Shown here: piece by piece, positions 44,329 to 52,971 of the stretch
Layout of the letters: each line of letters starts with the position of its first letter
Position numbering within the stretch: position 1 is the first letter of the stretch
NCBI RefSeq assembly: GCF_011046245.1
Contig: NZ_CP049244.1
Coordinates: forward strand, 620,001 to 684,000
From: Allorhizobium pseudoryzae
GTDB lineage: Bacteria; Pseudomonadota; Alphaproteobacteria; Rhizobiales; Rhizobiaceae
Direction: 5' to 3'
DNA length: 64,000 nucleotides
The notes under the pieces: generated by a model
The model's input: only the letters and a program-made list of their open reading frames with translations
Databases searched by the model: none
What the model was told of the DNA's origin: nothing
Made by a program: the position numbers and the translations under genes

Positions 44329-46365
44329 ATGTCCAAGGAACATCAGGCGTCCAGCCTCCTTGATCCCCAAATCCTTATGCCGGCGGCCCGCAATGCGGTG
44401 TCGAAGCTCGATCCGCGCCAGCTTGTCCGCAATCCGGTGATCTTCGTCACCGAAGCCGTGGCGGCAGTCGTCAGCATTCTCTTTGTCCGCGACCTGGTCA
44501 CCTCACCCGCCGAGGCCGGCTTTTCGGGCCAGATTGCCGCCTGGCTCTGGTTCACCGTGCTGTTTGCGACCTTTGCGGAAGCCGTCGCCGAAGGTCGCGG
44601 CCGTGCCCAGGCCGACAGCCTGAAGAAAACCAAGTCGGACCTTGTCGCCCGCAGGCTCGCCAGCAACGGCAAGACGGAAACGATCCCGGCCTCCAGCCTC
44701 AAGGTGGGCGATCTCGTGCTGGTTGCGGCCGGCGAACTGATCCCCGGCGACGGCGAGGTCATCGAAGGTGTCGCCTCGGTCAACGAAAGCGCCATTACCG
44801 GCGAATCCGCGCCTGTGATCCGCGAGTCCGGTGGCGACCGGTCGGCGGTCACCGGCGGCACCCAAGTGCTTTCCGACGAAATCAAAGTGAGGATTACAGT
44901 GCAACCCGGCTCCTCCTTCGTCGATCGCATGATTGCCCTGATCGAAGGGGCAAAGCGCCAGAAGACGCCGAACGAGATTGCACTGTCCATCCTGCTCTCG
45001 GGGCTCACGCTGATCTTCCTTTTCGTCTGCGTGGCGATCTGGGGGCTTGCCGGTTATTCCGGCACGGTTCTCTCCGTCACGGTGCTGGCAGCGCTGCTGG
45101 TCACGCTGATCCCGACGACGATCGGCGGGCTGCTGTCGGCGATCGGGATTGCCGGCATGGACCGGCTGGTGCGCTTCAACGTCATCGCCACCTCCGGCCG
45201 GGCGGTCGAGGCGGCGGGCGACGTGGACACGCTGCTGCTCGACAAGACCGGCACGATCACCTTCGGCAACCGCATGGCGAGCGATTTCCTGGCAGCACCA
45301 GGCGTGACCGCCGGTGAGCTTGCCGAAGCAGCACTGCTTTCCAGCCTTGCTGACGAGACGCCGGAGGGCCGATCCATCGTGGCCCTCGCCACCGGGGAGT
45401 TCTGTGTTGCCATGCCGCAGTCAGAGTTCGACGCGGTCATCGGATTTACCGCCGAAACCCGGCTTTCGGGTGTGGATATCGGGCCGCGCCGCCTGCGCAA
45501 GGGTGCGGTCGATGCGGTGCTGAAATTCGCGGGTCTCACCGAACAGGACTCACCGGCGGACTTTCGTCGCGCTGTCGATCAGGTCGCCCGCACCGGCGGC
45601 ACGCCGCTTGCTGTCGCCGATGGCCAGCGCCTCCTCGGGGCAATCCACCTCAAGGACGTCGTCAAACCCGGCATCAAGGAGCGTTTCGCCTCCTTGCGCG
45701 CCATGGGCATCCGCACGGTCATGGTCACCGGCGACAACCCGGTCACGGCAGCCGCCATCGCGTCCGAAGCCGGCGTCGATGATTACCTCGCCCAGGCCAC
45801 GCCGGAGGACAAGCTCGCCTATATCCGGCGGGAGCAACAGGGCGGCCGGCTGATCGCCATGTGCGGTGACGGCACCAATGATGCGCCGGCCCTTGCCCAG
45901 GCCGATGTTGGCGTCGCCATGCAGACCGGCACCCAGGCCGCGCGCGAGGCGGCCAACATGGTGGACCTCGATTCAAGCCCGACCAAGCTGATCGAAATCG
46001 TCCAGATCGGCAAACAGCTGCTGATGACACGCGGATCCCTTACGACTTTTTCGATTGCCAACGACGTCGCCAAATATTTCGCCATCATCCCGGCCCTGTT
46101 CGTTGCCACCTATCCGTCCCTGGATGCGCTCAACATCATGGGGCTTGCCTCTCCGCAGTCGGCCATCCTATCGGCCGTCATCTTCAACGCGCTGATCATC
46201 GTGGCGCTTATCCCGCTGGCGCTGAAAGGTGTTGCGTATCGTCCTTCGGGGGCTGCTGCACTGCTGCGCCGCAACCTGCTTGTGTACGGCCTTGGTGGGC
46301 TCGTTCTGCCCTTCGCGGGCATCAAGGTCATAGACCTCGCCGTCAGCACACTTCACCTGGTGTAA
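44329..46365 (+). CDS. kdpB: KdpB, K+-transporting P-type ATPase subunit
   Basis: A 678-residue P-type ATPase that powers K+ uptake. The phosphorylation site is Asp305 in [14 protein letters not shown] lies at 157-160 (Ser160 corresponds to the inhibitory phospho-serine known in E. coli KdpB), and [10 protein letters not shown] and [13 protein letters not shown] complete the P domain. Start and length are normal. kdpC follows 2 bp later. Confidence 0.96.
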   Translation: MSKEHQASSLLDPQILMPAARNAVSKLDPRQLVRNPVIFVTEAVAAVVSILFVRDLVTSPAEAGFSGQIAAWLWFTVLFATFAEAVAEGRGRAQADSLKKTKSDLVARRLASNGKTETIPASSLKVGDLVLVAAGELIPGDGEVIEGVASVNESAITGESAPVIRESGGDRSAVTGGTQVLSDEIKVRITVQPGSSFVDRMIALIEGAKRQKTPNEIALSILLSGLTLIFLFVCVAIWGLAGYSGTVLSVTVLAALLVTLIPTTIGGLLSAIGIAGMDRLVRFNVIATSGRAVEAAGDVDTLLLDKTGTITFGNRMASDFLAAPGVTAGELAEAALLSSLADETPEGRSIVALATGEFCVAMPQSEFDAVIGFTAETRLSGVDIGPRRLRKGAVDAVLKFAGLTEQDSPADFRRAVDQVARTGGTPLAVADGQRLLGAIHLKDVVKPGIKERFASLRAMGIRTVMVTGDNPVTAAAIASEAGVDDYLAQATPEDKLAYIRREQQGGRLIAMCGDGTNDAPALAQADVGVAMQTGTQAAREAANMVDLDSSPTKLIEIVQIGKQLLMTRGSLTTFSIANDVAKYFAIIPALFVATYPSLDALNIMGLASPQSAILSAVIFNALIIVALIPLALKGVAYRPSGAAALLRRNLLVYGLGGLVLPFAGIKVIDLAVSTLHLV

Positions 46366-46367
46366 TC

Positions 46368-46937
46368 ATGCTCAACAATCTCAGACCCGCAGTCACCCTC
46401 TTTGTCGCCTTTACCGCCATCACCGGACTGGCCTATCCTTTGGCCGTCACCGGCATTGCGCAGGCGGTGATGCCCGAAGCGGCCAATGGCAGCCAGATCA
46501 TCCGCAACGGCAAGGTTGTCGGCTCCTCCCTCATCGGCCAGGCCTTCACCTCGGAGCGCAACTTCTGGCCGCGTCCCTCCGCCACCAGCCCGGCCCCGTA
46601 CAATGCTGCAGCGTCATCCGGTTCGAACCTCGGCACCACCTCGAGCCAGCTTCGCGACCGCGTCGCAGGCGATGTCGAGAGATTGAAGGCCGCCGGTTTG
46701 GCCGCACCGCTGCCCGCCGATGCCGTCACCACCTCCGGCTCGGGTCTCGATCCGCATATCTCGCCGGCCTTTGCCAAGGCTCAGGTGGCGCGGGTCGCGG
46801 ATGCTAGAGGATTGCAGCCTGCTGTCGTCGCCGCACTCGTTGAGCAGGCGGTCGAAAAACCCGTCTTCGGCGTTATCGGCGAAACAAGAGTGAATGTGCT
46901 AGAGCTCAACATGGCGCTCGATGCCCTGAAGATGTGA
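46368..46937 (+). CDS. kdpC: KdpC, K+-transporting ATPase assembly subunit
   Basis: A 189-residue protein with one N-terminal membrane span ([19 protein letters not shown]) and the conserved SALSP-like block ([21 protein letters not shown]) of KdpC. It holds KdpA and KdpB together. kdpD starts 7 bp after its stop. Confidence 0.95.
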   Translation: MLNNLRPAVTLFVAFTAITGLAYPLAVTGIAQAVMPEAANGSQIIRNGKVVGSSLIGQAFTSERNFWPRPSATSPAPYNAAASSGSNLGTTSSQLRDRVAGDVERLKAAGLAAPLPADAVTTSGSGLDPHISPAFAKAQVARVADARGLQPAVVAALVEQAVEKPVFGVIGETRVNVLELNMALDALKM

Positions 46938-46944
46938 GACCTGG

Positions 46945-49662
46945 ATGGCGGATGATGACCGCAGGGACGAGCGGCGTCCCGACCCCGATGCTTTGCTTGC
47001 CTTGGCGGAGAAGGACCGCCGGGGCAAGCTCACCGTTTTTCTGGGTGCGGCCCCCGGCGTGGGCAAGACCTACGCCATGCTGTCGCGGGCGAAACGCCTG
47101 AAGGCCGATGGCGTGGATGTCGTCGTCGGGCTGGTCGAGACCCATGGGCGCAGCGAGACGGCCGCATTGCTGGACGGCCTGGAGATCCTGCCCCGGCGCA
47201 GGGTCGCCCATAGCGGTCGCATGCTGGAGGAGTTCGACCTCGATGGCGCGCTCGAACGGCGTCCGCGCATCGTCATCGTCGATGAACTGGCTCATTCCAA
47301 TCCGGAAAACGGTCGGCATCCGAAACGGTACCAGGACATCGAGGAGCTCATCAGCGCCGGAATCGACGTCTGGACGGCCCTCAACATCCAGCATCTCGAA
47401 AGCCTCGCCGATCTTGTCGCGCAGATTACCGGTGTGACCGTCCGCGAGCGGGTGCCCGACATCGTGCTGAAACGTGCCGACGAGGTTCTGCTCGTTGACC
47501 TTGCCCCATCCGAACTGATCGAGCGGCTGAAGGACGGCAAGGTCTATCTTCCGGAAAGCGCCAGCCGGGCGGTGGACCGTTTCTTCCGGCTCGGCAATCT
47601 GACGGCACTGCGCGAACTGGCGCTCAGGCGCACCGCCGACCGGGTCGATGACCAGATGGTGGATTACCTGAAGCAGAACGCCATCGACGGCCCCTGGGCG
47701 ACCGGGGAGCGCCTGCTCGTCTGCGTCGGCTCCGACGATCTGTCGGAAAAGGTGGTGCGGGTGGCCGCGCGCCTGGCCTCCGGCCTCAATGCGCCGTGGA
47801 TCGTCGTCTCGATCGAGCGCGCCGACCGCGAGGTGGAGACGCCAGAGCGACTGCAGGGGATCGAGGCGATCTTTCGTCTGGCCGAACAGCTGGGCGCCGA
47901 TAGCCGCCGCGTGATCGGCCAGGATTTTGTCGACGAGATCCTGAAGCTTGCTCGCCGGGAGCATGCGACCCAGATCGTCATCGGCACCCGCCAGCGTCCT
48001 CCACTCGCCCGTCTCTTTGCCCGATCGCTGCCGGATGCGCTGGCCGCCCAGGCATCCGGTCTCGGCATTCACTTCGTGACGCCCGACAAGGCGGAGGCGA
48101 AACGGCGCTCTTCCAGACGGGCATCCATACCGATGCCGCGCCTCATTCGTGCGGCCCTCATCGGTCTCGGTTTTGTGACGGTCACGACGCTGGCGGGCAA
48201 GATGATCGACACGATCATGCCCTTGCCGAACATCTCGCTGGTTTTCCTGCTGGGCGTTCTGGGGTCGGCGGCACTCGGAGGCTATGTCTCGGCGCTGCTG
48301 GCGGCCCTTCTTTCGACACTCGCCTACAATTTCTTCTTCATCGATCCGCTCTACACCTTCACGATTGCCGCGCCGCATGAGGTTTTTGCGCTCTTCGTCT
48401 TTCTGGCGGTGGCCATCGTCTCAGGCGGGTTCGCGTCACGCATTCGCGAACAGGCGACAATTGCCGGGACCCGCGCCACCGCCCTGCAATCTCTTTACGA
48501 TTTCTCCCGCAAGCTCGCCGGCACGGCAAAGCGTGACGACGCGATCTGGCTGACGGTGTCGCAGCTGCAGATCACCCTGAAACGGCCCGTGGTCTTGCTT
48601 TTGCCGCGCCAGGGCGATCTGCAGATGGTCGCGGCCTGGCCGCCCGATACGGAACTGAACGTGACCGACATGACCGCGGCCCGCTGGACGCAGGAGAAGC
48701 GCGAACCGGCAGGCCACGGAACGGGAACGCTGCCGAACAGCCGGTTTGAATTCCGCCCGCTGCTCGGACCCCACGGAATCGTTGGCGTCTGCGGTATAGA
48801 GCACTCGGGCGGGAGGCTGGACCTCGCCGCCGAACGTTCGCTGACGGCCATTCTCGACCAGACGGCGATCGCGCTGGACCGGGCACGGCTTGCCGACGAA
48901 ACCCTGGAGCAGGCCGCGCGGCTGGAGGGTGAGCGGTATCGCGATGCGCTCCTTTCCTCCATCTCGCATGACCTGAGGACGCCGCTCTCCACCATCACCG
49001 GCGCGGTCACCAGCCTGCGCGAATTCGGCGAGCGCATGGAGCCGGAAAGCCGGCAGGATCTTCTCCAATCGATCGAGGAGGAAAGCGGCCGCATGAGCCG
49101 TTTCGTCGCCAACCTGCTCGACATGACGCGCATCGAGGCCGGTACGCTGAAACCCAAGCAGGACTGGGTCGATGTCGCCGACGTTGTGCAATCGGCCGTC
49201 GAGCGCACCCGCCGGCATGCGCCGGCACGCCTGATCGAGACCGGCATTGCGCCGGACCTGCCGCTGATCCGGGGCGACAGCGTGCTGATCGGCCAGGTGC
49301 TGTTCAACCTGCTCGACAACGCGGTGAAATATGGCGGCGAGGAAGCGATCAGGGTGTTTGCCCGCATGGATGGTCCGGCGGTCATCATCTCGGTGACCGA
49401 CATGGGGCGCGGCATTCCGCCGGAGGATCTGGACCGCGTCTTTGAAAAATTCTATCGCAGGGGAAAACCGGACGGTCGTGCACCTGGAACCGGGCTCGGC
49501 CTCTCCATCGCCCGCGGTTTCGTCGAGGCCATGGGCGGCACGATCCATGCGGAAAGCCCAGCCTTGAAGAAGAAGGGGACGCGCATCACGATGCGCTTTC
49601 CCGCAAGCGGCACTGTAACGAACGGGACCCCGGATGAACCTATCGCGTATCCTGGTCGTTGA
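46945..49662 (+). CDS. kdpD: KdpD, K+/osmotic sensor histidine kinase
   Basis: A 905-residue sensor kinase. The N-terminal KdpD domain has Walker A GAAPGVGKTY (about 33-42) and a Usp-like domain (about 250-370). Four membrane segments lie at about 400-500, then a GAF-like region. The kinase core shows phospho-acceptor His675 (SSISHDLRTP), N box NLLDNAVKYG and GTGLGLSIARGFVEAMGG. It overlaps kdpE by 29 bp. It controls kdpE phosphorylation at low K+. Confidence 0.95.
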   Translation: MADDDRRDERRPDPDALLALAEKDRRGKLTVFLGAAPGVGKTYAMLSRAKRLKADGVDVVVGLVETHGRSETAALLDGLEILPRRRVAHSGRMLEEFDLDGALERRPRIVIVDELAHSNPENGRHPKRYQDIEELISAGIDVWTALNIQHLESLADLVAQITGVTVRERVPDIVLKRADEVLLVDLAPSELIERLKDGKVYLPESASRAVDRFFRLGNLTALRELALRRTADRVDDQMVDYLKQNAIDGPWATGERLLVCVGSDDLSEKVVRVAARLASGLNAPWIVVSIERADREVETPERLQGIEAIFRLAEQLGADSRRVIGQDFVDEILKLARREHATQIVIGTRQRPPLARLFARSLPDALAAQASGLGIHFVTPDKAEAKRRSSRRASIPMPRLIRAALIGLGFVTVTTLAGKMIDTIMPLPNISLVFLLGVLGSAALGGYVSALLAALLSTLAYNFFFIDPLYTFTIAAPHEVFALFVFLAVAIVSGGFASRIREQATIAGTRATALQSLYDFSRKLAGTAKRDDAIWLTVSQLQITLKRPVVLLLPRQGDLQMVAAWPPDTELNVTDMTAARWTQEKREPAGHGTGTLPNSRFEFRPLLGPHGIVGVCGIEHSGGRLDLAAERSLTAILDQTAIALDRARLADETLEQAARLEGERYRDALLSSISHDLRTPLSTITGAVTSLREFGERMEPESRQDLLQSIEEESGRMSRFVANLLDMTRIEAGTLKPKQDWVDVADVVQSAVERTRRHAPARLIETGIAPDLPLIRGDSVLIGQVLFNLLDNAVKYGGEEAIRVFARMDGPAVIISVTDMGRGIPPEDLDRVFEKFYRRGKPDGRAPGTGLGLSIARGFVEAMGGTIHAESPALKKKGTRITMRFPASGTVTNGTPDEPIAYPGR

Positions 49663-50320
49663 TGACGAACCGCAGATCCAGCGTTTCCTCAAACCGGCGC
49701 TGATGGCCGCCGGCTACGATGTCATCGAAGCGGGAACCGGAGCCGAAGCGTTGAGGGCGGTCGCCACCCGGGCGCCGGATCTCGTCATTCTCGACCTCGG
49801 CCTGCCGGACATGGACGGCAAGGAGGTGATCGCGAACCTGCGCGGCTGGAGCGACCTGCCGGTCATCATCCTGTCCGCCCGCGACCGCGAGACCGAAAAG
49901 ATCGCGGCCCTCGACCTCGGTGCCGACGACTATGTGGAAAAGCCCTTCGGCATCGGGGAACTGACGGCCCGCATCCGCACCGCGCTTCGCCACCGCAACA
50001 AGGCGGATGCCATTCCGACGCTCATCGAAACCGATGGACTGACCATCGATCCTGTGCACCGGCTGGTCAGCCGCAACGGCGAGACCCTGCATCTGACCCC
50101 GAAGGAATACGATCTGCTGCTGCTGCTCGCCCGGCACGCCGGCCGGGTGGTGACGCACCGGACGCTTCTGACGTCCGTCTGGGGGCCGGCGCATGCGGAT
50201 GACCTGCAGTATCTGCGCGTCTTCATTGGCCAGCTGCGCCAGAAGATCGAGAAGAACCCGACCGATCCGCGCATAGTGCGCACGGAACCGGGTGTCGGTT
50301 ACCGTATGGTGATGGAATGA
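49634..50320 (+). CDS. kdpE: KdpE, kdp operon response regulator
   Basis: A 228-residue OmpR/PhoB-type regulator with receiver (phospho-acceptor Asp near residue 53, LVILDLGLPDMDG) and winged-helix DNA-binding domain (LTPKEYDLLLLLARHAGRVV). It begins inside the end of kdpD and its stop overlaps the next gene by 4 bp. The candidate KdpE box at 42317-42334 is the expected target. Confidence 0.94.
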   Translation: MNLSRILVVDDEPQIQRFLKPALMAAGYDVIEAGTGAEALRAVATRAPDLVILDLGLPDMDGKEVIANLRGWSDLPVIILSARDRETEKIAALDLGADDYVEKPFGIGELTARIRTALRHRNKADAIPTLIETDGLTIDPVHRLVSRNGETLHLTPKEYDLLLLLARHAGRVVTHRTLLTSVWGPAHADDLQYLRVFIGQLRQKIEKNPTDPRIVRTEPGVGYRMVME

Positions 50321-50589
50321 CGTCCTTGTTGGCGCAGCGCGAGATCATGGAGATCCATGGCCGGTTCGATCCCGCTTCTTTCCTTGCCTGGATCGCACGC
50401 CACGCCACAAAGCTCGGCCTGCGCAATGAAGTGGCTCATGCCTCGCAGGAGCGGATCGAGCTGCGGACGGAGGGGCCGGAAGACCTGCTTTCAGCGCTGG
50501 AAATGGCCTGCCTGCTCGGCCCGATCGAGGTTTGGGTGGACACGATCGAGCGGCGAGCCGTTCCACTGGAAGCCGATCCTAGCCACTGA
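50317..50589 (+). CDS. Degenerate acylphosphatase-like protein coupled to kdpE
   Basis: A 90-residue protein that aligns without gaps to acylphosphatase: HGR-x5-F (14-22), ATKLGL (30-35), IELRTEGPEDLL (47-58) and GPIEVWVD (68-75) follow the family pattern. However both catalytic residues are changed: the Arg of GxGFR is Leu23 and the catalytic Asn is His41, so hydrolysis of acyl phosphates is unlikely. Its ATG overlaps the kdpE stop (ATGA), giving translational coupling. A binding or regulatory role towards a phospho-aspartyl protein (KdpB or KdpE) is speculation. Confidence 0.65.
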   Translation: MTSLLAQREIMEIHGRFDPASFLAWIARHATKLGLRNEVAHASQERIELRTEGPEDLLSALEMACLLGPIEVWVDTIERRAVPLEADPSH

Positions 50590-50610
50590 CCCCACCGGAG
50601 CGCCTAAAAT

Positions 50611-50648
50611 TGCATCACGATTGAGTTTGCCGCAATTCAATGCATAGT
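50611..50648 (+). promoter_or_regulatory. Candidate promoter with inverted repeat before the Rieske cluster
   Basis: TTGAGT (50621-50626) and CATAGT (50643-50648) with a 16-bp spacer could form a sigma-70-type promoter. ATTGA/TCAAT (50620-50624, 50637-50641) is an inverted repeat lying over it. The short gap after the kdp operon makes an independent promoter likely, but the motif matches are modest. Confidence 0.3.
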
Positions 50649-50683
50649 GGCGACCGCGATCTGATAGTGAAAAGACCCCGTTC

Positions 50684-51340
50684 ATGCGACCTCACTCTTC
50701 GGCCGAATGGCTTCCGCTGATGCTCTCCGCCGACCTGCCCCCCATGACTGCCGTGCCCGCGCTGATGCCTGAGGGGACGCTGGCGCTGTGGCGCGCCGAA
50801 AGCGGGACGCTCGCCCTGCAGGCAGACCGCTGTCCGCACCGGGGCATGCGGCTCTCGCACGGTTTCGTGCGCGGCGAGGCGCTGTCCTGCATCTATCACG
50901 GCTGGCGTTATGGCCAGACCGGCCGCTGCCTGAAGATCCCGGCGCATCCGCGACTGGAACCGCCGGAGGCGATCCGGGTCGAGACCCATGCCGTCACCGA
51001 AAGCGGCGGCCTGATCTGGGGTTGCCTGGAGACGCCGGCAGGCAGACCGCCGACCTTCGACGGCCTTCTGCCACTGCGCATGATCTCCCTGTCGGTGTCA
51101 CCCGAGAGGCTGGCGACGTCGGACCTGCTCGACCGGCGTGAAGATGGACGCATGACGATCAAGCTTGCCGGTCAAGACTGTCTGCTGCTTTGCCTTGCCC
51201 AGCCGGATGACAGCACGCTTCTGTTCTGTCTGATCGCGGAGAGCGCATCAAAGGATGAGCGGATTGCCGCATCGCGGGCGCTGGAAGTGTTCCGCATCCG
51301 GCTGGAGGCCGGCGAGACGGGGAAGGAGATCAGCCGATGA
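50684..51340 (+). CDS. Rieske 2Fe-2S protein, cluster-bearing subunit of a split oxygenase
   Basis: A 218-residue protein. Residues about 8-118 form a Rieske domain with C50-x-H52 and C69-x2-H72, plus WRYGQTGRCLKIP, as in aromatic-ring oxygenases. Residues 125-218 resemble a shortened catalytic-domain remnant but have no 2-His-1-carboxylate iron motif. Its stop overlaps the next gene (ATGA). It probably carries electrons to the iron site of the following protein. No reductase is encoded nearby. Substrate unknown. Confidence 0.85.
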   Translation: MRPHSSAEWLPLMLSADLPPMTAVPALMPEGTLALWRAESGTLALQADRCPHRGMRLSHGFVRGEALSCIYHGWRYGQTGRCLKIPAHPRLEPPEAIRVETHAVTESGGLIWGCLETPAGRPPTFDGLLPLRMISLSVSPERLATSDLLDRREDGRMTIKLAGQDCLLLCLAQPDDSTLLFCLIAESASKDERIAASRALEVFRIRLEAGETGKEISR

Positions 51341-52179
51341 TCGGTCCGATGATGGATGCCTGGTATCCGGTGGCGCTGGAGAGCCAACTCGGGCCGGAAG
51401 GTCGGGCAACGCAACTGATGGGCATGCCCCTTCAGGTGGCACGGCATACCGATGGCAGCATCGGGATCCGGACCTCGGATGACCGGCTGCTGCCGGTTCG
51501 CCTCCGCTACGGCCATGTCTGGACCTCGATCGGGACACCGAAGGCAGACCTGTTCGACATTCCCGAGGCCGACCAGCCGGGGCGCCGGCTGGTGGAGGTG
51601 GGCGTCGTTCGCGTGCGCTGCTCGCCGCTCAGGGCCGTCGAGAATTTTCTCGATATCGCTCATTTTCCGTTCGTCCACACCGACATCCTGGGGGCCGAAC
51701 CGCACACGGAAGTCGAGAAATACGAGGTCGAAATCCGCGAGAACGAAGACGAGGTCTGGGCAACAAAGGTGAAGTTCTACCAGCCCCAGGCCGCGAAATC
51801 TGCGTCAACCGGCATCACCACCGATTACATGTACCGGGTACCGGCGCCCACCTGCTCGGTGCTCTACAAGACCTGTCCTGCGCGACCGGGCGAGTGGGAC
51901 GTCATCACGCTGTTCGTCCAGCCACTCTCCGAGGATCTTTGCGATGTCTGGCCGTGGATGGCGCTGTTCGATGACGAGAGCCCGATGACCGATCTCATCC
52001 ATTTCCAGCAGATGATCTTCCTGCAGGACCGGTCGATCCTCGAAAACCAGATCCCCCGCCTGCTGCCGCTCGATCCGGGTAAGGAGATCCCGACGCGCGC
52101 AGACCTGACCTCCGTCGCCTACCGCCGCTGGCTGAAACGGCACAACTATACCTATGGGGCACAGCTGGTGGCGCAATGA
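51337..52179 (+). CDS. Rieske-oxygenase iron subunit lacking the Rieske cluster (NdmC-like)
   Basis: A 280-residue protein. The mononuclear-iron motif is clear in VENFLDIAHFPFVHTDI (Asp106, His109, His114). The first 70 residues begin like a VanA-type Rieske domain (WYPVALESQLGPEGRATQLM) and end like one (YGHVWTSIGTP), but the cluster-binding loops with CxH and CxxH are missing. It therefore needs a cluster from another subunit, presumably the preceding protein. NdmC of caffeine N7-demethylation has the same deficiency. ATGA overlaps link it to both neighbours. Confidence 0.82.
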   Translation: MIGPMMDAWYPVALESQLGPEGRATQLMGMPLQVARHTDGSIGIRTSDDRLLPVRLRYGHVWTSIGTPKADLFDIPEADQPGRRLVEVGVVRVRCSPLRAVENFLDIAHFPFVHTDILGAEPHTEVEKYEVEIRENEDEVWATKVKFYQPQAAKSASTGITTDYMYRVPAPTCSVLYKTCPARPGEWDVITLFVQPLSEDLCDVWPWMALFDDESPMTDLIHFQQMIFLQDRSILENQIPRLLPLDPGKEIPTRADLTSVAYRRWLKRHNYTYGAQLVAQ

Positions 52180-52850
52180 AGCTTTACGACTACATCCTCT
52201 CGCCGGACTGCTACACGATCCGCCTGATGGCTGCGCTCATCGGCATGCCGCTGACGCTGCGTCCGGTCGATATGCACCCGGGCCGGGAGCACCTCGCCCC
52301 TCATCTTCTAGCATTGAACCCGGCCGGTTCGCTGCCCATTCTAAAGGACGGCGACCTTCTGCTGACGGAGGTGAGCGCCATGCTGGTGCACCTCGCCACC
52401 CAAGCCGGGCTGGACTGGCTGGCGGGGGACATGCCGCATGCGGCGGCAGAGCAGCAGCAATGGCTGTCCTTCTCATCGCGGCTGACCGCAAGCCTGGGGC
52501 AGGCAAGGCTCTGCGCCATGTTCGAGGCGCCGGGCGATCTTGCGGCCTTGCAACAGAACGGCACCATCGCGCTTCGAACCCTGGAGGCAGCGCTTTTTGA
52601 AAAGCGCCTGCGGCAGCAGACCTTTCTCGTGTCGAACCATCCGACGATTTCCGACGTCGCCTGCTTTGCGCATGTGGTGCTCGCGCCGGACGGCGGCGTA
52701 TCGCTCGATCCCTACCCGTCGATCCGGCTGTGGCAGCGGGCCATCCGCGCCCTCCCAGGGTTTATCGAGATGCCGGGCATTTACCGTCGTCACGACTTGA
52801 ACGTGGAACCCGATACCAGCGCCGGCGGCGCGGCTCAGCAACAGATGTAA
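52176..52850 (+). CDS. Glutathione S-transferase-like protein of the split oxygenase cluster
   Basis: A 224-residue GST fold: thioredoxin-like N domain (MKLYDYILSPDCYTIRLMAA, with NPAGSLPIL cis-Pro motif about 48-56 and SAM-type turn TEVSAML) and helical C domain. It overlaps the oxygenase gene by 4 bp. In the caffeine system a GST homologue, NdmE, acts as a structural bridge between NdmC and its electron donor; the same role is suggested here. It may instead conjugate a reactive product. Confidence 0.82.
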   Translation: MKLYDYILSPDCYTIRLMAALIGMPLTLRPVDMHPGREHLAPHLLALNPAGSLPILKDGDLLLTEVSAMLVHLATQAGLDWLAGDMPHAAAEQQQWLSFSSRLTASLGQARLCAMFEAPGDLAALQQNGTIALRTLEAALFEKRLRQQTFLVSNHPTISDVACFAHVVLAPDGGVSLDPYPSIRLWQRAIRALPGFIEMPGIYRRHDLNVEPDTSAGGAAQQQM

Positions 52851-52971
52851 TTCCTGCAGGAACGGCACCTGCCGCCCCCATTGATATCCTCTTCGGTCTT
52901 TACGAGTTGCAGATGTTCTCAGGATATCTTTGCGGCACATCAAGTAAACTCAAGAGCCGCAGAGACTGAAT

